A stretch of DNA of 64,000 nucleotides. It comes from Hawksworthiomyces lignivorus (lineage: Eukaryota > Ascomycota > Sordariomycetes > Ophiostomatales > Ophiostomataceae). The stretch lies in the NCBI GenBank assembly GCA_002917075.1, contig NTMA01000090.1, forward strand, positions 106,317 through 170,316, read 5' to 3'. Made by a program: the position numbers and the translations under genes. Each line of letters begins with the position of its first letter. Positions within the stretch are counted from its first letter, which is position 1. This document shows positions 35,368 to 46,542 of this stretch, piece after piece. The notes under the pieces are model-generated. The model searched no databases. It was not told the origin of the DNA and worked only from the letters and a program-made list of their open reading frames with translations.

Positions 35368-35714
35368 CTGTTTTTTTTTATCTACGACAAATGGAAACTA
35401 GTTAGTTTAGAACTCTTAGTTAATTAGGAATGCATTTTCCAGGTACTACTTATATATGCAGATAGTGTGGCTATGAATCCTGCTAGAGAAATAAATGTTC
35501 AGAAAGAGAAGCAGTCTTCCCGCCAGGTTCGGCTTTGTAAGCTAACTGCCAGCTTTCCTGATTTGCATATGGAAGCACCAATAAGACGCGATATAGTGAT
35601 ATGGGTTCTATGTGATAATGAAATGCAGTTGCAGGTTACTGCTATCGATGATAACTACCTAAGCCCATGGGCGTGAGGTGAATTAAAATCACTTTGACTT
35701 CTAACGACCTCCAG
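35368..35714. other. gap between convergent TF genes
   Basis: 347 bp shared 3' region of TF1 and TF2. Nothing recognised. Confidence 0.5.
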
Positions 35715-38700
35715 CTACACACTCTGCTCTTTTTTTTGTTGGACTAGCAAACGAGCCGCACGAGAAAAGAATGCTAGGAAATGCGTCTGGTGGATATCCG
35801 ACACGAGCGGATGTGGCATGTCGGCCCCGTGGACCGTTGATTCTACAACCATAGACATGAGTTCCAGGTGAGATGCAGATTTAGGGTCGGTTGGCTGATG
35901 AAGTACTGCAATGAACAATACATGGAATGCATACACTGGTAAGGTCAATATATGCCTTACGGCAGGTTAGCCGAGATCATAAGAGCATGCAGACGGGTAG
36001 ACACTCAGAGGGTGCTCACGAACCAGAAATAATTGGGTCGGCGGTGAGGCACTGCAAACACGATCTTGATCAAGTTCTCTGCGGCTTCGCTAGCAATAGC
36101 TAGATCCTGAGCAAGCGAATGACTCGGTTGGGACAAACTAGCTTTGCCAAGCCTGAACTGTTTCATTTGGTAGGCGGTCTTCAGGACTATTGGCCGCAGC
36201 CGGATAATCCAAGTCGCCGCCATTAGTTCGCAAAACAATGTAACAACCGGCAGGACGGTCGCTTCTGGTATTACCAAGAGCTTGGCGGCAAAGGACCCCG
36301 GGCCTGCCAGTACATCTAGCTCGGGACATGCGCCGAGTTTCGCGATCTAAAACACTTTAGTACGACTGAATGGATCTATAGTTGAAGTCAAATGCAGCAC
36401 AAACTTTCATCTCGAGCTCTTGGATCTGTGGAACAAGATCAGCCATGTTGAGGTCATTTAATGTATAATCATGGACATCCAGAAGCAAATAAGATATCTC
36501 AATGTTTCGTTTAAACAGGCGTCTTAACAACGCTGCATCTGAAGTGCCACCAGAACCATGGGTTTGAAGGTTCGAGAAGGCGCTGTTGAGGATAGCGTCG
36601 CTAGGAAGTCGTAGGGAAATAACTTCTCGTCGAAGGAAGGGAGGTCGTCCAAGACGGATGATAAGTTCTTGATATTTACTTGTCAGTAGTCTATCCTGAT
36701 GTTAAAGACAATCAATATAGTAGACTGGGACAACTATACGGGCATCCAGGCAGAACAGGGACCAAAACACCAAGCTGCGTTGGCTAATATCCTCCTCAGA
36801 GAGCTGCCACGATCGCTCCTGTTGTACGTGGAGACCTAAGGCGTAGCTTTCAGACACGGCGCAGCTCAAGAAAGTGCATCCCCATTGAGGTGACGTTGTG
36901 TGGCTGAGGAACACATGCTATGCGGCTTTTGTGTTAGCAAACAGAAATGTCTCCTAATAAGGGGGGAAAAGATGCTTCTTGTACGCTGGATGGAATGTGT
37001 GTGGAGTGGACAGATATTGCGACGTTCGGCTTACCATTAAGATCAATGTCTGGACCTTCCGCAGACATCCCGTTGCCAAGATCACTTTTTGTAGCAGACT
37101 GAGAGCATTGGTGAAGAGAGCACAGCATTCAGTTTCGCTCCCAATAGGGCTAGCCCTACACCCTATTGCTAGAACGACGTTTACCAGAGTACACCACACC
37201 GGTTCGTCTGAGGGCATAAGAGCGTCGTATGTTGCGGTGAATTTATGGAGAAACTCTTCCCGGCTGAGAATTGGAAATGCACTGCGACACTATAATTAGC
37301 TAGACGCATTGTAAGCAAATGGGATTCCGCATTCACCATTGTACAGATGTGAAATATGCTAATTTTCAACTCTCGTAATTAGCCAGATAAAACTGAACGT
37401 TTCAAGACTTGAGGCAGATTACCATTGACATAGGATAAAGCCGTATCGGATGAAGGCAGAACGAAGAAGTCGTAGCTCTGGTCTGCGTGGAGGGCCGGAT
37501 TGATCGGCGTCCACTTACGGAGAAAGGTGTCAAGCTGCTCTGATACGTAGCTGGATCCGGTGACCTCGGTGATCCACTCTTGCCCGAGCTTTGTAGCAGG
37601 GATATACTACAGAAGCCAATATAATTAGAATGCAATCGTTTTTCCTTTTGGCTCGAAGATACACCAAACATGCTCCATCACGGAGTGTGCTATGACCACT
37701 GCGCCGGACACTTTTTCTTACCGACATGCTGGGCCCTTCACTTTAGTGTTAATTAAATATCACCCGTAGATACATTGGAACTGATCATTACCTAGGTATT
37801 TCATATATCCATCCAGGGACGTTTGTAGGCTATGGCCAATGTCGTCTTCCGGGTCCACACTGAAGTCCGCCTCGTGCTCTGAAGGCTGATGCAGCGGATG
37901 ATCGAGTCCATTTGAGCCGCTTAATGCAAGGGCTGGTGTCTGACTGGGCCTAAGACCGTCTTCATCTCGCAACTGAGTATCCAGCATATCCGTAAAGTCA
38001 GAGGTCTCCGGTGGAACTGAATGCGCGAACAAGAAGATGGATGGGCTGACACCATCTATTAAGTCATAGGAAGAATCATTCAGGCCCACCACGTCCTGCA
38101 TTCTGTCCCTATGGTCATAATTAAAGTCTTCCAGCAGACCAGTAACGTTTTCTTGGAGAGCAATATCGACACTATCCTGTTGGCTGTCGTTGGGCGCTAC
38201 ATGTATGGTCTCAACGTTGCCAGATTCGCAATCATTTGACCCAGAGGCTGTGGATGAGTTGTCCGGCGTGCGAGGCATTGCATGCTGAGAAATTGAAGTC
38301 TCAACATCTATGCGCGCAATGAGAAATGTTAGAAATTTGACGGAAAATATTCACTCGCGGTACTAACATACTCGGAGCGTTGGCACCTATGCTGGTGAGG
38401 CTTCCCGCACATGAGCAAATTGGGTGCCGTCTCTGCAAAACTTGATGTCTGCTTTCTTTCCTCTTTTCCGCTCCTGCTCGTGGAGCTCGAGGAAGGTAGA
38501 TACATTCGGACTTGTGAATAAGACACTGGGAACATGTTGGTTGACGCGCATCGCCTGCGGGCTAATCATCAATCGACCATTCTGTTCCCCGAGAATGACG
38601 AGGAAAGCGTATGGAACGCAGTTGTACACAAGACTCACAGCGAACTTTTTTCTTATGACAGAGCCTGCATGCTCTGGGGGTCCGCCTACAGAGAGAGATG

Positions 38701-38789
38701 CGTCAGCAAGGTATGCTAGAATCAGGGACAGATGATACATGTCCAACCAACCTCTGAACCCAGTCCTCAGAGTCAGCCGAGCGATCCAT
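35715..38789 (-). CDS. TF2, Zn2Cys6 fungal transcription factor, 12 exons
   Basis: Exons on the minus strand: 38789-38752, 38685-38639, 38554-38387, 38307-37792, 37735-37722, 37606-37423, 37358-37337, 37281-37035, 36917-36735, 36695-36405, 36346-36024, 35955-35715; 757 aa with every junction in frame. The zinc cluster is built from two exons: ACRLCHKKKVRC, then TCSQCLIHKSECIY. A 14-nt micro-exon supplies the GPS of LGPSMSY. Middle homology region: YFTSVQCAFPILSREEF, MHVFLSHTTSPQWGCTF, LVFWSLFCLDARID, IIRLGRPPFL. It is a nuclear regulator and, with TF1, the likely reader of the CGG-N4-CCG sites. The longest open frame in this region (38387-39208) is a shadow of exons 2-3. It is convergent with TF1. 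Confidence 0.85.
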
Positions 38790-41042
38790 ATGGTCCACGG
38801 GTTGAGAAATTGAATGGATGTATTATAAGGGATTGCAGGAAAAAAAAGAAGGAGAAATATAAAAGTCTTCCCGAATTGGCCAATTGACCCGTTGTTTATC
38901 TGTCTGTTTGTCTCCGCGGCTTTATCTAGAATAGAAGCATTTAACATCGTAGGATCCGCGGCCCCCGGAAAGACGAGGGACCAGGTCATGGAGCCGCTCA
39001 CCGCTATAATTCTGCCAGCAAAATTATTGGCGATAGTTAGTGGTTCGTAGCGCACTACGGATAGGCGAGGAAGGTGCGGGGGGAAACTAAACCAAAAATA
39101 GGGCGTAGTGGTGGGGATCACGGATCTCCATATCCAGATCCCACTGTTACAGACGCTAGACAAGGCACTCGCCATGTGTATGGTTGCGAGAAAAATGGGG
39201 GAGTCCACAACAAGACTGCATTAATTATTGACAGATACACGCGGCTCTCTCAGGTTAACCTGATACAGTAGTAATTAAGTCCTTACAGGTATAGGCGGGA
39301 GTCGTCGGCGATGGAGAGTTAACCTTGGCCTTGGTGCTCCTCCTATGTTTTCATGTGACCGCTAAGCTGTTGGTTAGAAGTGGAATTAATTGCCCCAACA
39401 TTTGTTTTTACCCCTCTTCCGTGCATCCGTGAATACGACGTGCTGATATGCCCTTGTGAGTCAATGTTGGTCCTAGAATCTATTCGTCAAAAGCAATATT
39501 TTTTCCCTTGTGTATGAATTGACATCGCGATGGATAATTATCTCGGGGGGTTCTTTAAATATATGTTCGTCACAAAGCAAATTTTCCAATGTCATGTGTC
39601 AGCGAGTTGAATCTAAGCGTATGCAATACAGGCTCTAGGCCTAATCGTCTACGAAGGTAAATAACTCTAACAATTATTACATCCCGAAATGCGTCCATTT
39701 AATTAGTCAGAACACACAGAACTTTTACAATAGCCGGGGAACTTAAACACTAGTTTAGGACCCTTGTGCTCAAGAATCCACCACCTATCTTGGTTGCGGA
39801 GAGAATAAATCTCCCTTACGGAGTATTTGAGCTAGTGAATTTTTATAAACAAGGCATCAACCCTGTCTTAACTACGTAAATATCGCGCACTTGGTCGTAT
39901 GAGCCATATCGTCTTAATTTTGGAAGCACGAATTCTCGGATACAGGAATCTCTTAGTTGGTGCACGTACAGGATTTCTTAAAACAATAATTTATATCATA
40001 TGATTCAGTACCTTTGCTAAGACTATACAGTAATGTTGCTTGGCCACTATGAATTTGTCTAGAATCACATTAAGAGTTAGTCTTCCCACTAGTCGTAGTG
40101 ACAGTTTTCTCTCATTTTCTAAGATTCTGCACTACACAGATCTAGCATGTGATGGAGAAGAACGAACTTCTTAAATCTGTAAACGAGTGAGCGAAAGCAG
40201 TCAGCCAGCCAGGCGCTACACCCCATTGGAAGGCTGTGGTCAGCAACCCTGAACGTAACTAGAAGCAATCAACGTCGAGAGATGTCTTAAAAAGATTGCT
40301 ATAGTTTCGCCGAGCAAACACACGAAATAAATTTACGACAACCAATCCTAGATGAATCAAAGACTGCTTTCTCGACTTTAGACAGATGATAGTATTAAAC
40401 AGATATCTCTACTAGATCAGGGTCACAGCATCAGACAAGTGCGCTTGTGGGTTAGAAGGAGAGGCAGTGACAGATTTTATGTTCTGTTACACACAGTGAA
40501 CCGCTCACAGGAAGTAATATCCCTTTCTTCCCGGAAGGAAAATCGGCTTTTGACGCCAAGGACTAGAAGCAAAATATAGAAGTAGTGATAGCTAGTGTAC
40601 GGCTAGCAATAGCAATAGGAGGGCTAAACGTGAATTAGGTACAGGTGAAACACCTAAAGCACTAACGCGAACGCAACTCGTCTAAGTTGTGTCGGACCTT
40701 ACGCAGTGAATGCGTTCTAACTACCGAAGACATGATGTTGGACACTTAGAAATGGCCTTCAATCTGTCTTACTTCCAACTCTATCAACTGCGAGAGTCTA
40801 CAGCGAGGAAGTTAGATGAAGAAGGCAGAAATCGAAAGGGGGAATGTGTGGAATGCGCGGGACTCGAATCTTTTTAAGGACATGCGCTAGTAGATTACCT
40901 GGTTATAGCTGCCCTTTCAAAAGAAAGTTTGCCAGGCCTAATAAACTTTTATGTGTGTTGTGAGAGACAAGCAAGAACGGAGAAAAAGAAGAAAAGACCG
41001 CGGTCGACATTAGTATTGCCCATGGCCCAAACCGTCTTGTCT
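38790..41042. other. 2.2-kb intergenic region, no gene seen
   Basis: TF2 promoter side at the left (a one-mismatch site CGGATCTCCA lies at 39,121). The rest is non-coding with no repeat I could recognise. Confidence 0.5.
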
Positions 41043-42518
41043 TTAAACACTCAGTGCCTTCACAGCAAGCATCCATTTGATCTGGCTTGCCATCTCCTCC
41101 GTAGCTTCCCTGGCAGCAGGTATGTCCATCATGTGAAATCCATGCGGAAGGCCGTCATACACCTTTAATTTCGTAAGGACGCTGTCGTATCTATGTCAAC
41201 AATCGTTTCCTTACAGTGTCGTTGCCCAATCATGTGAAGACCTTACCCATTATGCTCCAGCTCGCGGGCGAACGCAATGCCTTGGTCTCGCATGGGATCA
41301 AACCCTGCACAGAAAATTGCTTTATCGTTGCCATTCTTGGTCAGAGTCTTGCAATTTTCCAATGTATTTCACCATTCACTGCGGGTCTCAGACTTACACA
41401 TTACAGGGAACTTATCTAAGATCGGTGATAATAGTGGTGATATCATCGGGTCTCTAGGTCGATCTGGAACATATAAATCTGGGCGAATGGGGTGTTAGCC
41501 GTATGCACAAGTCAAGCTACAAACACGAAAGGTCAAGGACTTCTACCAAAACAATAGCTCATTGCCTCTGCATTCAGCAATGGAGCTTTAGCGTGCTCTG
41601 TCCAGCTTGTGTGCGGATACTTGTCGTGAGGAAAGTGCAGAGGATCGCATGTTACTGGTACTTATAATATATTAATAATCACCTAGATCAGTGTGAAGCC
41701 AGCGATTTTGACTTACTGTTGAGTAGCATTCCACACACAGAATTTCTTGTTCGGTCAGACATCAACTGATATATACCGCAGGCAAGGCTCGTGCCTGCGC
41801 TTGTGGCCTCTAGGATTATTCTGGATTTGTCAAACTTATGACCGAAGGAATCACCGATTACCTAGTCAAACCAGTCATCACGGTCTTGTTCTTATTTCCT
41901 ACGGGAAACATGGTGCAAGGTGTACCTGTCGAAATGCATCTTCGCAATCATAGAGTGGCACTGGGTACTTGTGTTCAGGGCTCCTGTAGTAAAAAGATAA
42001 GTGACGAGTCGTGTTAAAACTTGGGTTCACGTACGCATACAGCCTATAGTGAACACTAACGGCGAAGCAGTCATGCTTCCGGACGGCTTCTCTGCACAAC
42101 CCGTCTTCGACGAGGTAGTCTCCCACAACCCAACCTAGGGAATTTGCCAGTATTACCAGAGTATTAGAAATGAAAGACACGTATAAGTAACCTTCAAGAA
42201 TATTTGTTCTCAGATTTACTAACCTCCTCCGTGGATAGCAAATACAAGCGGTCTTGCCGCCCGATCGTCACCGCATAAACTTTGCCGTCGTTCGTAACAT
42301 AGAAGCCTCAAGGATGCCCCATCCCGAGCATGTACAGACTCCCAGAACACGTGGACATCACCATCATCCTTGGCTCCCGCGATCAATTGTTCTTCTGTTC
42401 TTCGGAGCTTGGAGAAAGATGCAGCATCCGGGAATGCAGCAGGATCTAAAGCAGGGAATTTATCAACCGGCCACGACGCAGAAGCATAATATTCCTTGTC
42501 TCGTGTTATGTCTGACAT
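41043..42518 (-). CDS. alpha/beta hydrolase, fold-3 (HSL-like) esterase
   Basis: Eight exons (42518-42224, 42134-42041, 41983-41926, 41861-41717, 41660-41547, 41478-41405, 41347-41247, 41190-41043) give 342 aa. FAIHGGGW is the oxyanion-hole HGGG, split by intron 1. VSVHYRLSPEHKYPVPLYDCE is the hallmark strand-loop. The nucleophile elbow is ATSAGTS: the usual first Gly of GxSxG is Ala, but Ser is kept. CAGFDPMRDQG carries the catalytic Asp and LPHGFHMM the catalytic His. It hydrolyses esters or lactones, most simply the lactones made by the BVMOs (inference). It is divergent from SDR 3. The same pairing exists as pseudogenes at 3.3-5.7 kb. An ATG 21 bp upstream (42,539) is an alternative start. 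Confidence 0.9.
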
Positions 42519-42847
42519 CGTGTGGCAATGAATTGGCAATGTGACAATTAAGGCTGGGTTTGTTGTTGTTCTTGGGCAGGAGAAATGTAAGTGAGTTGGT
42601 CCTTATGATTTCGAGGTTTCTCATATTACTTGACGGAGCCGAATTGCCGGGAATTTGAAGCATGTCTAAATACCCGATTTACCAATGGCCTTTCCCCCCA
42701 GTTCCTAGTCTATTTCTCAGTGCATATAGTCGTCTTCAAGCATCAACTCTATCATTGCCCGAATAATCTATCTATGCAGCCCCGATATCATACATTCTCT
42801 CAATCCTGCCTACAATTCCTTCGACAGACCCCACGGGAGGTTAAATC
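42519..42847. promoter_or_regulatory. divergent promoter, hydrolase / SDR 3
   Basis: 329 bp. It contains CGGAGCCG (N2) and further CGG/CCG triplets near 42,634-42,652, but no N4 site. Confidence 0.45.
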
Positions 42848-43657
42848 ATGGCAACAGAGGATCATAAAGTCCCATGGTCTGAAAAGACATTTGTTGTGAC
42901 GGGTGGTGCCTCAGGAATAGGCCTTGAGGTCGTTAAACAATTGCTCGATAAATATTCCACAGTTCATGTCATTGACCGAGTGGCCTCCATGCCCGATTTA
43001 CTGAAGAGTGTTCAAAAGGGGCAAATTTACTTCTACGGCTCCATCGATATTTCATCACGCCAAGCCGTCCATGAAACCTTCAAGCAAATCTATAGCCGCA
43101 GCTTGAATATTCATGGTCTGGTTAACAATGCTGGGATCAGCCCAGCTAGCGGAAAAATACTCGACAGTGATGCCACATTCGACGCAAACATGTCGGTCAA
43201 TGTAGGGGGCACATTCAACGTCTCATCCGAGATCTTGAGAACTATCATAAATAATAGGTGTGGTAAGAAAGAATACACCTGGAAGCCAGGTATGAGCGGT
43301 GTTTGCAGTATCGTCAACCTAGGATCAACAGCGTCCTACCACGGATATTCGACTATGGGCGCCTATGTGGCTTCCAAGCACGCGGTTCTGGGGCTCACAC
43401 GTACTTGGGCCCTGGACTTTGCCCCATTTGGGGTCAGGGTGAATCTCGTTGCCCCCGGGATCACCCGGACACCACTTTGCGAAGACCAATTTGGGGTTGG
43501 CGAAAGAGGAGATATGTCAAGGGCCACGTTGGCAAAAGTTCCATTGAAGAGGATGGCGGAGCCCGAGGAGATCGCGAATTCGATCATATTCCTGCTTGGG
43601 GATGAGGCCTCTTTCATTACGGGCCAGGTCTTGAGTGTCAGTGGCGGGTTCCCTTGA
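42848..43657 (+). CDS. SDR 3, short-chain dehydrogenase/reductase
   Basis: Single exon, 269 aa. FVVTGGASGIGLEVV is the cofactor loop, with Asp after beta-2 (HVIDRV) favouring NAD(H). NNAGIS, the catalytic Ser in LGSTAS and YVASKHA are present. VNLVAPGITRTPL and a C-terminal VSGGFP complete a classical SDR. It probably oxidises an alcohol to a ketone, or a hydroxy acid released by the neighbouring divergent hydrolase. The ATG at 42,848 follows directly on the promoter and gives the usual N-terminal length. Confidence 0.95.
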   Translation: MATEDHKVPWSEKTFVVTGGASGIGLEVVKQLLDKYSTVHVIDRVASMPDLLKSVQKGQIYFYGSIDISSRQAVHETFKQIYSRSLNIHGLVNNAGISPASGKILDSDATFDANMSVNVGGTFNVSSEILRTIINNRCGKKEYTWKPGMSGVCSIVNLGSTASYHGYSTMGAYVASKHAVLGLTRTWALDFAPFGVRVNLVAPGITRTPLCEDQFGVGERGDMSRATLAKVPLKRMAEPEEIANSIIFLLGDEASFITGQVLSVSGGFP

Positions 43658-44429
43658 TGAGGTTGAGACTTATTATAGAGCTGGCAAAAATAGTTTCTCA
43701 AATCTCCTATTTCAGATCCGCTACCAGAAGTCAGCACCTAGACGTCCATAACATAATGTCAAGTTGCAGAGGCTCTTAGATGTCATCTTACTCCCGCTGA
43801 AAGGTGACGTACTGCTCTGGAAAATACAAAATATGTCGCCACAGAGGTTTCCTACCGCGTGACATCACACGTATTAAGACGGTGACCTGGTAGCTCAGGT
43901 AGATACCGCTAACTGAAGCCCTTTTAAGTGATAGCCACATAGCGGTATGAGTCAAAAGCTTCGCCTCCTGTTAGGTATATTCCAGCTAAAAATTGCAGCG
44001 CACAGGCTAGTTAGTAATCAGTGGAAGTAGGTCATCCCACACAACACTATCAGCACTATCAGCTTCATCCAACCACATAAACGAACCCCCAACTAATTAG
44101 AATATTAGCGGCCCCGAACTTTCTACACCTGTGTTTCAATGGTTGTGGTACATTTCTGTAGTACAGCTTTACCGCAAACCTCCCGTTCCGAAATGCCGGA
44201 GTTATGCATGCGGTCTAGGATATCTGCCGGAATTCCGGTGTTAGCAATCCATGTTAATCAGCATAGGCCAAATATCTTTGACGCCAAACACATATTAGCA
44301 GTTCCACAACTACAATATTTCGGAACTTGTTCTATAAAAAAAAAAGTCGGTTTCTATCTCTTCATTACCCCTTCCATTATTCAAATCTTTGATTACCTAA
44401 CTACATGCAAAGAAGGAACTGTTGTCAAA
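43658..44429. promoter_or_regulatory. spacer and P450 promoter
   Basis: About 770 bp. CGGAATTCCG lies at 44,228, with several further CCG/CGG triplets at 44,172-44,212. An open frame from 44,139 runs into the P450 but lacks a membrane anchor in that part, so the ATG at 44,430 is chosen. Confidence 0.5.
44228..44237. promoter_or_regulatory. CGG-N4-CCG site (CGGAATTCCG)
   Basis: Perfectly palindromic version of the shared site, 193 bp upstream of the P450 start codon. Confidence 0.65.
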
Positions 44430-46542
44430 ATGGAGTATCTGACCAATCTCAACAGTGGAAGTGTAGTTCTTCTCGCGGCCTTCGTTGTGTTATTGGGTGT
44501 CGGGTTGTGTAAACTATTGATGATTGGAATGAGGGAGCCAGGGCTTCCTCCAGGACCTCCAACTACGCCCTTGTTTGGGAATATGTTGCAGGTTCCAGCC
44601 CACCAGACTGAATGGCAGTATGTGGATGCTTTCATGTACCCTCTGTACGGCCTAAGACAAGTTTCTGAGAATAATTCCTGTGATCTAGGTTGACCGAATG
44701 GCACAAACAATACGGCCCAATCTACTCGCTGAAGATGGCCAACACGACCATGATCATCTTGAAAGATCGAGAGGCCATCCGTGATTTATGGGAAAAGCAA
44801 TCCAGCATCTACTCAGACAGGATGGAGGGGTATATAGGCCAATTACTGCACAGTCTGAACCACATAACTGAGAAAAGTATGGGCGAGGAATGGAAAGACA
44901 GAAGGAAGATTATCTCACACTTCTTCTCGCCTCACATGTTGGAGACTAAGCACTGCCATCTCCAGGAAGCCGAGTAAGAGAGCAAGATGAGAACATCTTC
45001 TTGGAAAGTAGTCTTGCTAATATCCAAATTTATCAGGGCTCGCGCTTTTCTCAGACAAATGATGCTAGAACCGCAAAATGTCTTCCAGAACTGCAAGCGA
45101 TTCTCCTCGGCAATTACCAGTGCTCTTGTATATGGTAGACGACCTAAATCATTTGAAGATCCACTTTGCCAAGTGAGTATTCCAACACACCCTTCACATG
45201 TAGTTGTGTTCACCTAGTGTAAGTGCTGACATTCCTTATTTTTTGTCTTTCCAAAGAATGTGGCTGAAGCGATGAAATTGCTGAGCGACAATATGGAGTT
45301 CGGATCCACGCCCCCAGTCGACGAGTGGCCTTTCAAAATTCTCCAATGGTTGCCTGCTTCATTGGCTTCTTGGAAACGGCGTGCGGTTACCAGTGGCGAG
45401 AAGATGGATAAGTTGTGGAGAACACTATGGGATGAGATGGTGGCTCGTCGTGAAAAGGGACAGGCCCGAGAATGCCTGCTTGACAAGTTCCTTGATGATG
45501 AAGATAGCGGAAAGACCAAGTGGAAGTGGGGGGACAAAGGAATTAGGTTTCTCGCGGGGGAGATCGTGGAAGCCGGAGCCGACACGACTTCCTCGACCCT
45601 CCTCTCGTTTGTCATGGCCATGGCCAATCACCCCGACATACAGCGAAAGGCCCAAAGGGTGATTGATGAAGTTGTTGGAACTGATCGGTCCCCGAACTGG
45701 GATGACTTTGACGCACTCCCCTACATCACCCAGATTCAAAAAGAAGTGCTGAGGTGGCGACCAGTGTGCGTGAATATGGTCTTTGTTCCCCTAAATGATG
45801 CTGTGGCGCTAATTGTTATGAACAGTACGACCCTGGGAGCTCCACATGTGGCTCGAGAAGGTAAGCTAACTTGGTTTTATAGATTTCGTTTGAATATATT
45901 GGCTAACAACCGCTGCAACAGAGAGGTGGTACAAGGGATATCGCATACCGAAAGGTGCCAGGACAGTTCAAAATACCTGGGGGATGCATCAAGATCCAGA
46001 GTTTTATCCAGAACCGGAGAAGTTTAATCCTGACAGGTAAGTACCGTAACACATAGTTACCCACAAAGTTCTCTCAGGAACTCATGTGAACTGTTCACTT
46101 CCTGCAGATACGAGGGCAAGCTTCGTCTAGCCGACCACTATGCTGGAAACCCTAATTGGGAAGGGCGAGATCACTACAGTATGTATGTAACTAAACAGCT
46201 TTAAAAAAAAAAAAAATACTAATTGGTGGACAATCAGGCTACGGGGGGGGTCGGCGCATCTGCCCAGGCATCCACATAGCGGAGCGCAACCTCTGGCGCG
46301 CCATCTCGAAGACACTATGGGCATTTAACATTGAGCCTCCCATTAACCCCGCTACAGGCAAACCAGAGCCCCTGAACACTGCCGCCTTTTCAGTAAACGG
46401 TGAAACTTCAGCCTATGCTCCTGGGGCAGTTCGCGTTCCTTTGCCTTTCTCGGTCCAAATTACGCCCCGGTCAGAGCAGCATTGCAGGGTCATTGAACGG
46501 GAATACGTAGAGGGGTTGCCCATCCTCGAGCAATACGAGTGA
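44430..46542 (+). CDS. cytochrome P450 monooxygenase
   Basis: Eight exons (44430-44617, 44689-44973, 45037-45172, 45257-45765, 45826-45860, 45922-46036, 46108-46178, 46238-46542) give 547 aa. An N-terminal membrane anchor (VVLLAAFVVLLGVGLCKLL) is followed by the Pro-rich hinge LPPGPPTTPLFGN. I-helix EAGADTTSS, K-helix ExxR in EVLRWRPV, the FNPDR region and the haem loop YGGGRRICPG with the axial Cys are all intact. It is ER-bound and would insert one oxygen into an unactivated C-H bond, a fitting first step on an alicyclic or terpenoid substrate. The group is close to fungal O-methylsterigmatocystin-oxidoreductase-like P450s, but I cannot name the CYP family. It follows SDR 3 on the same strand. 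Confidence 0.95.

Noticed and set aside
38387..39208. 273-codon open frame on the minus strand
   Set aside because: It overlaps TF2 exons 2-3 in another frame. The spliced TF2 model recovers a perfect zinc cluster from the same DNA, so this frame is a shadow.
40856..40880. Second B-box-like sequence on the plus strand
   Set aside because: The consensus is weak and no acceptor stem pairs.
42630..42655. CGG/CCG-rich patch in the hydrolase/SDR 3 promoter as a shared regulatory site
   Set aside because: Spacing is N2 or about N10, not N4; not counted with the others.
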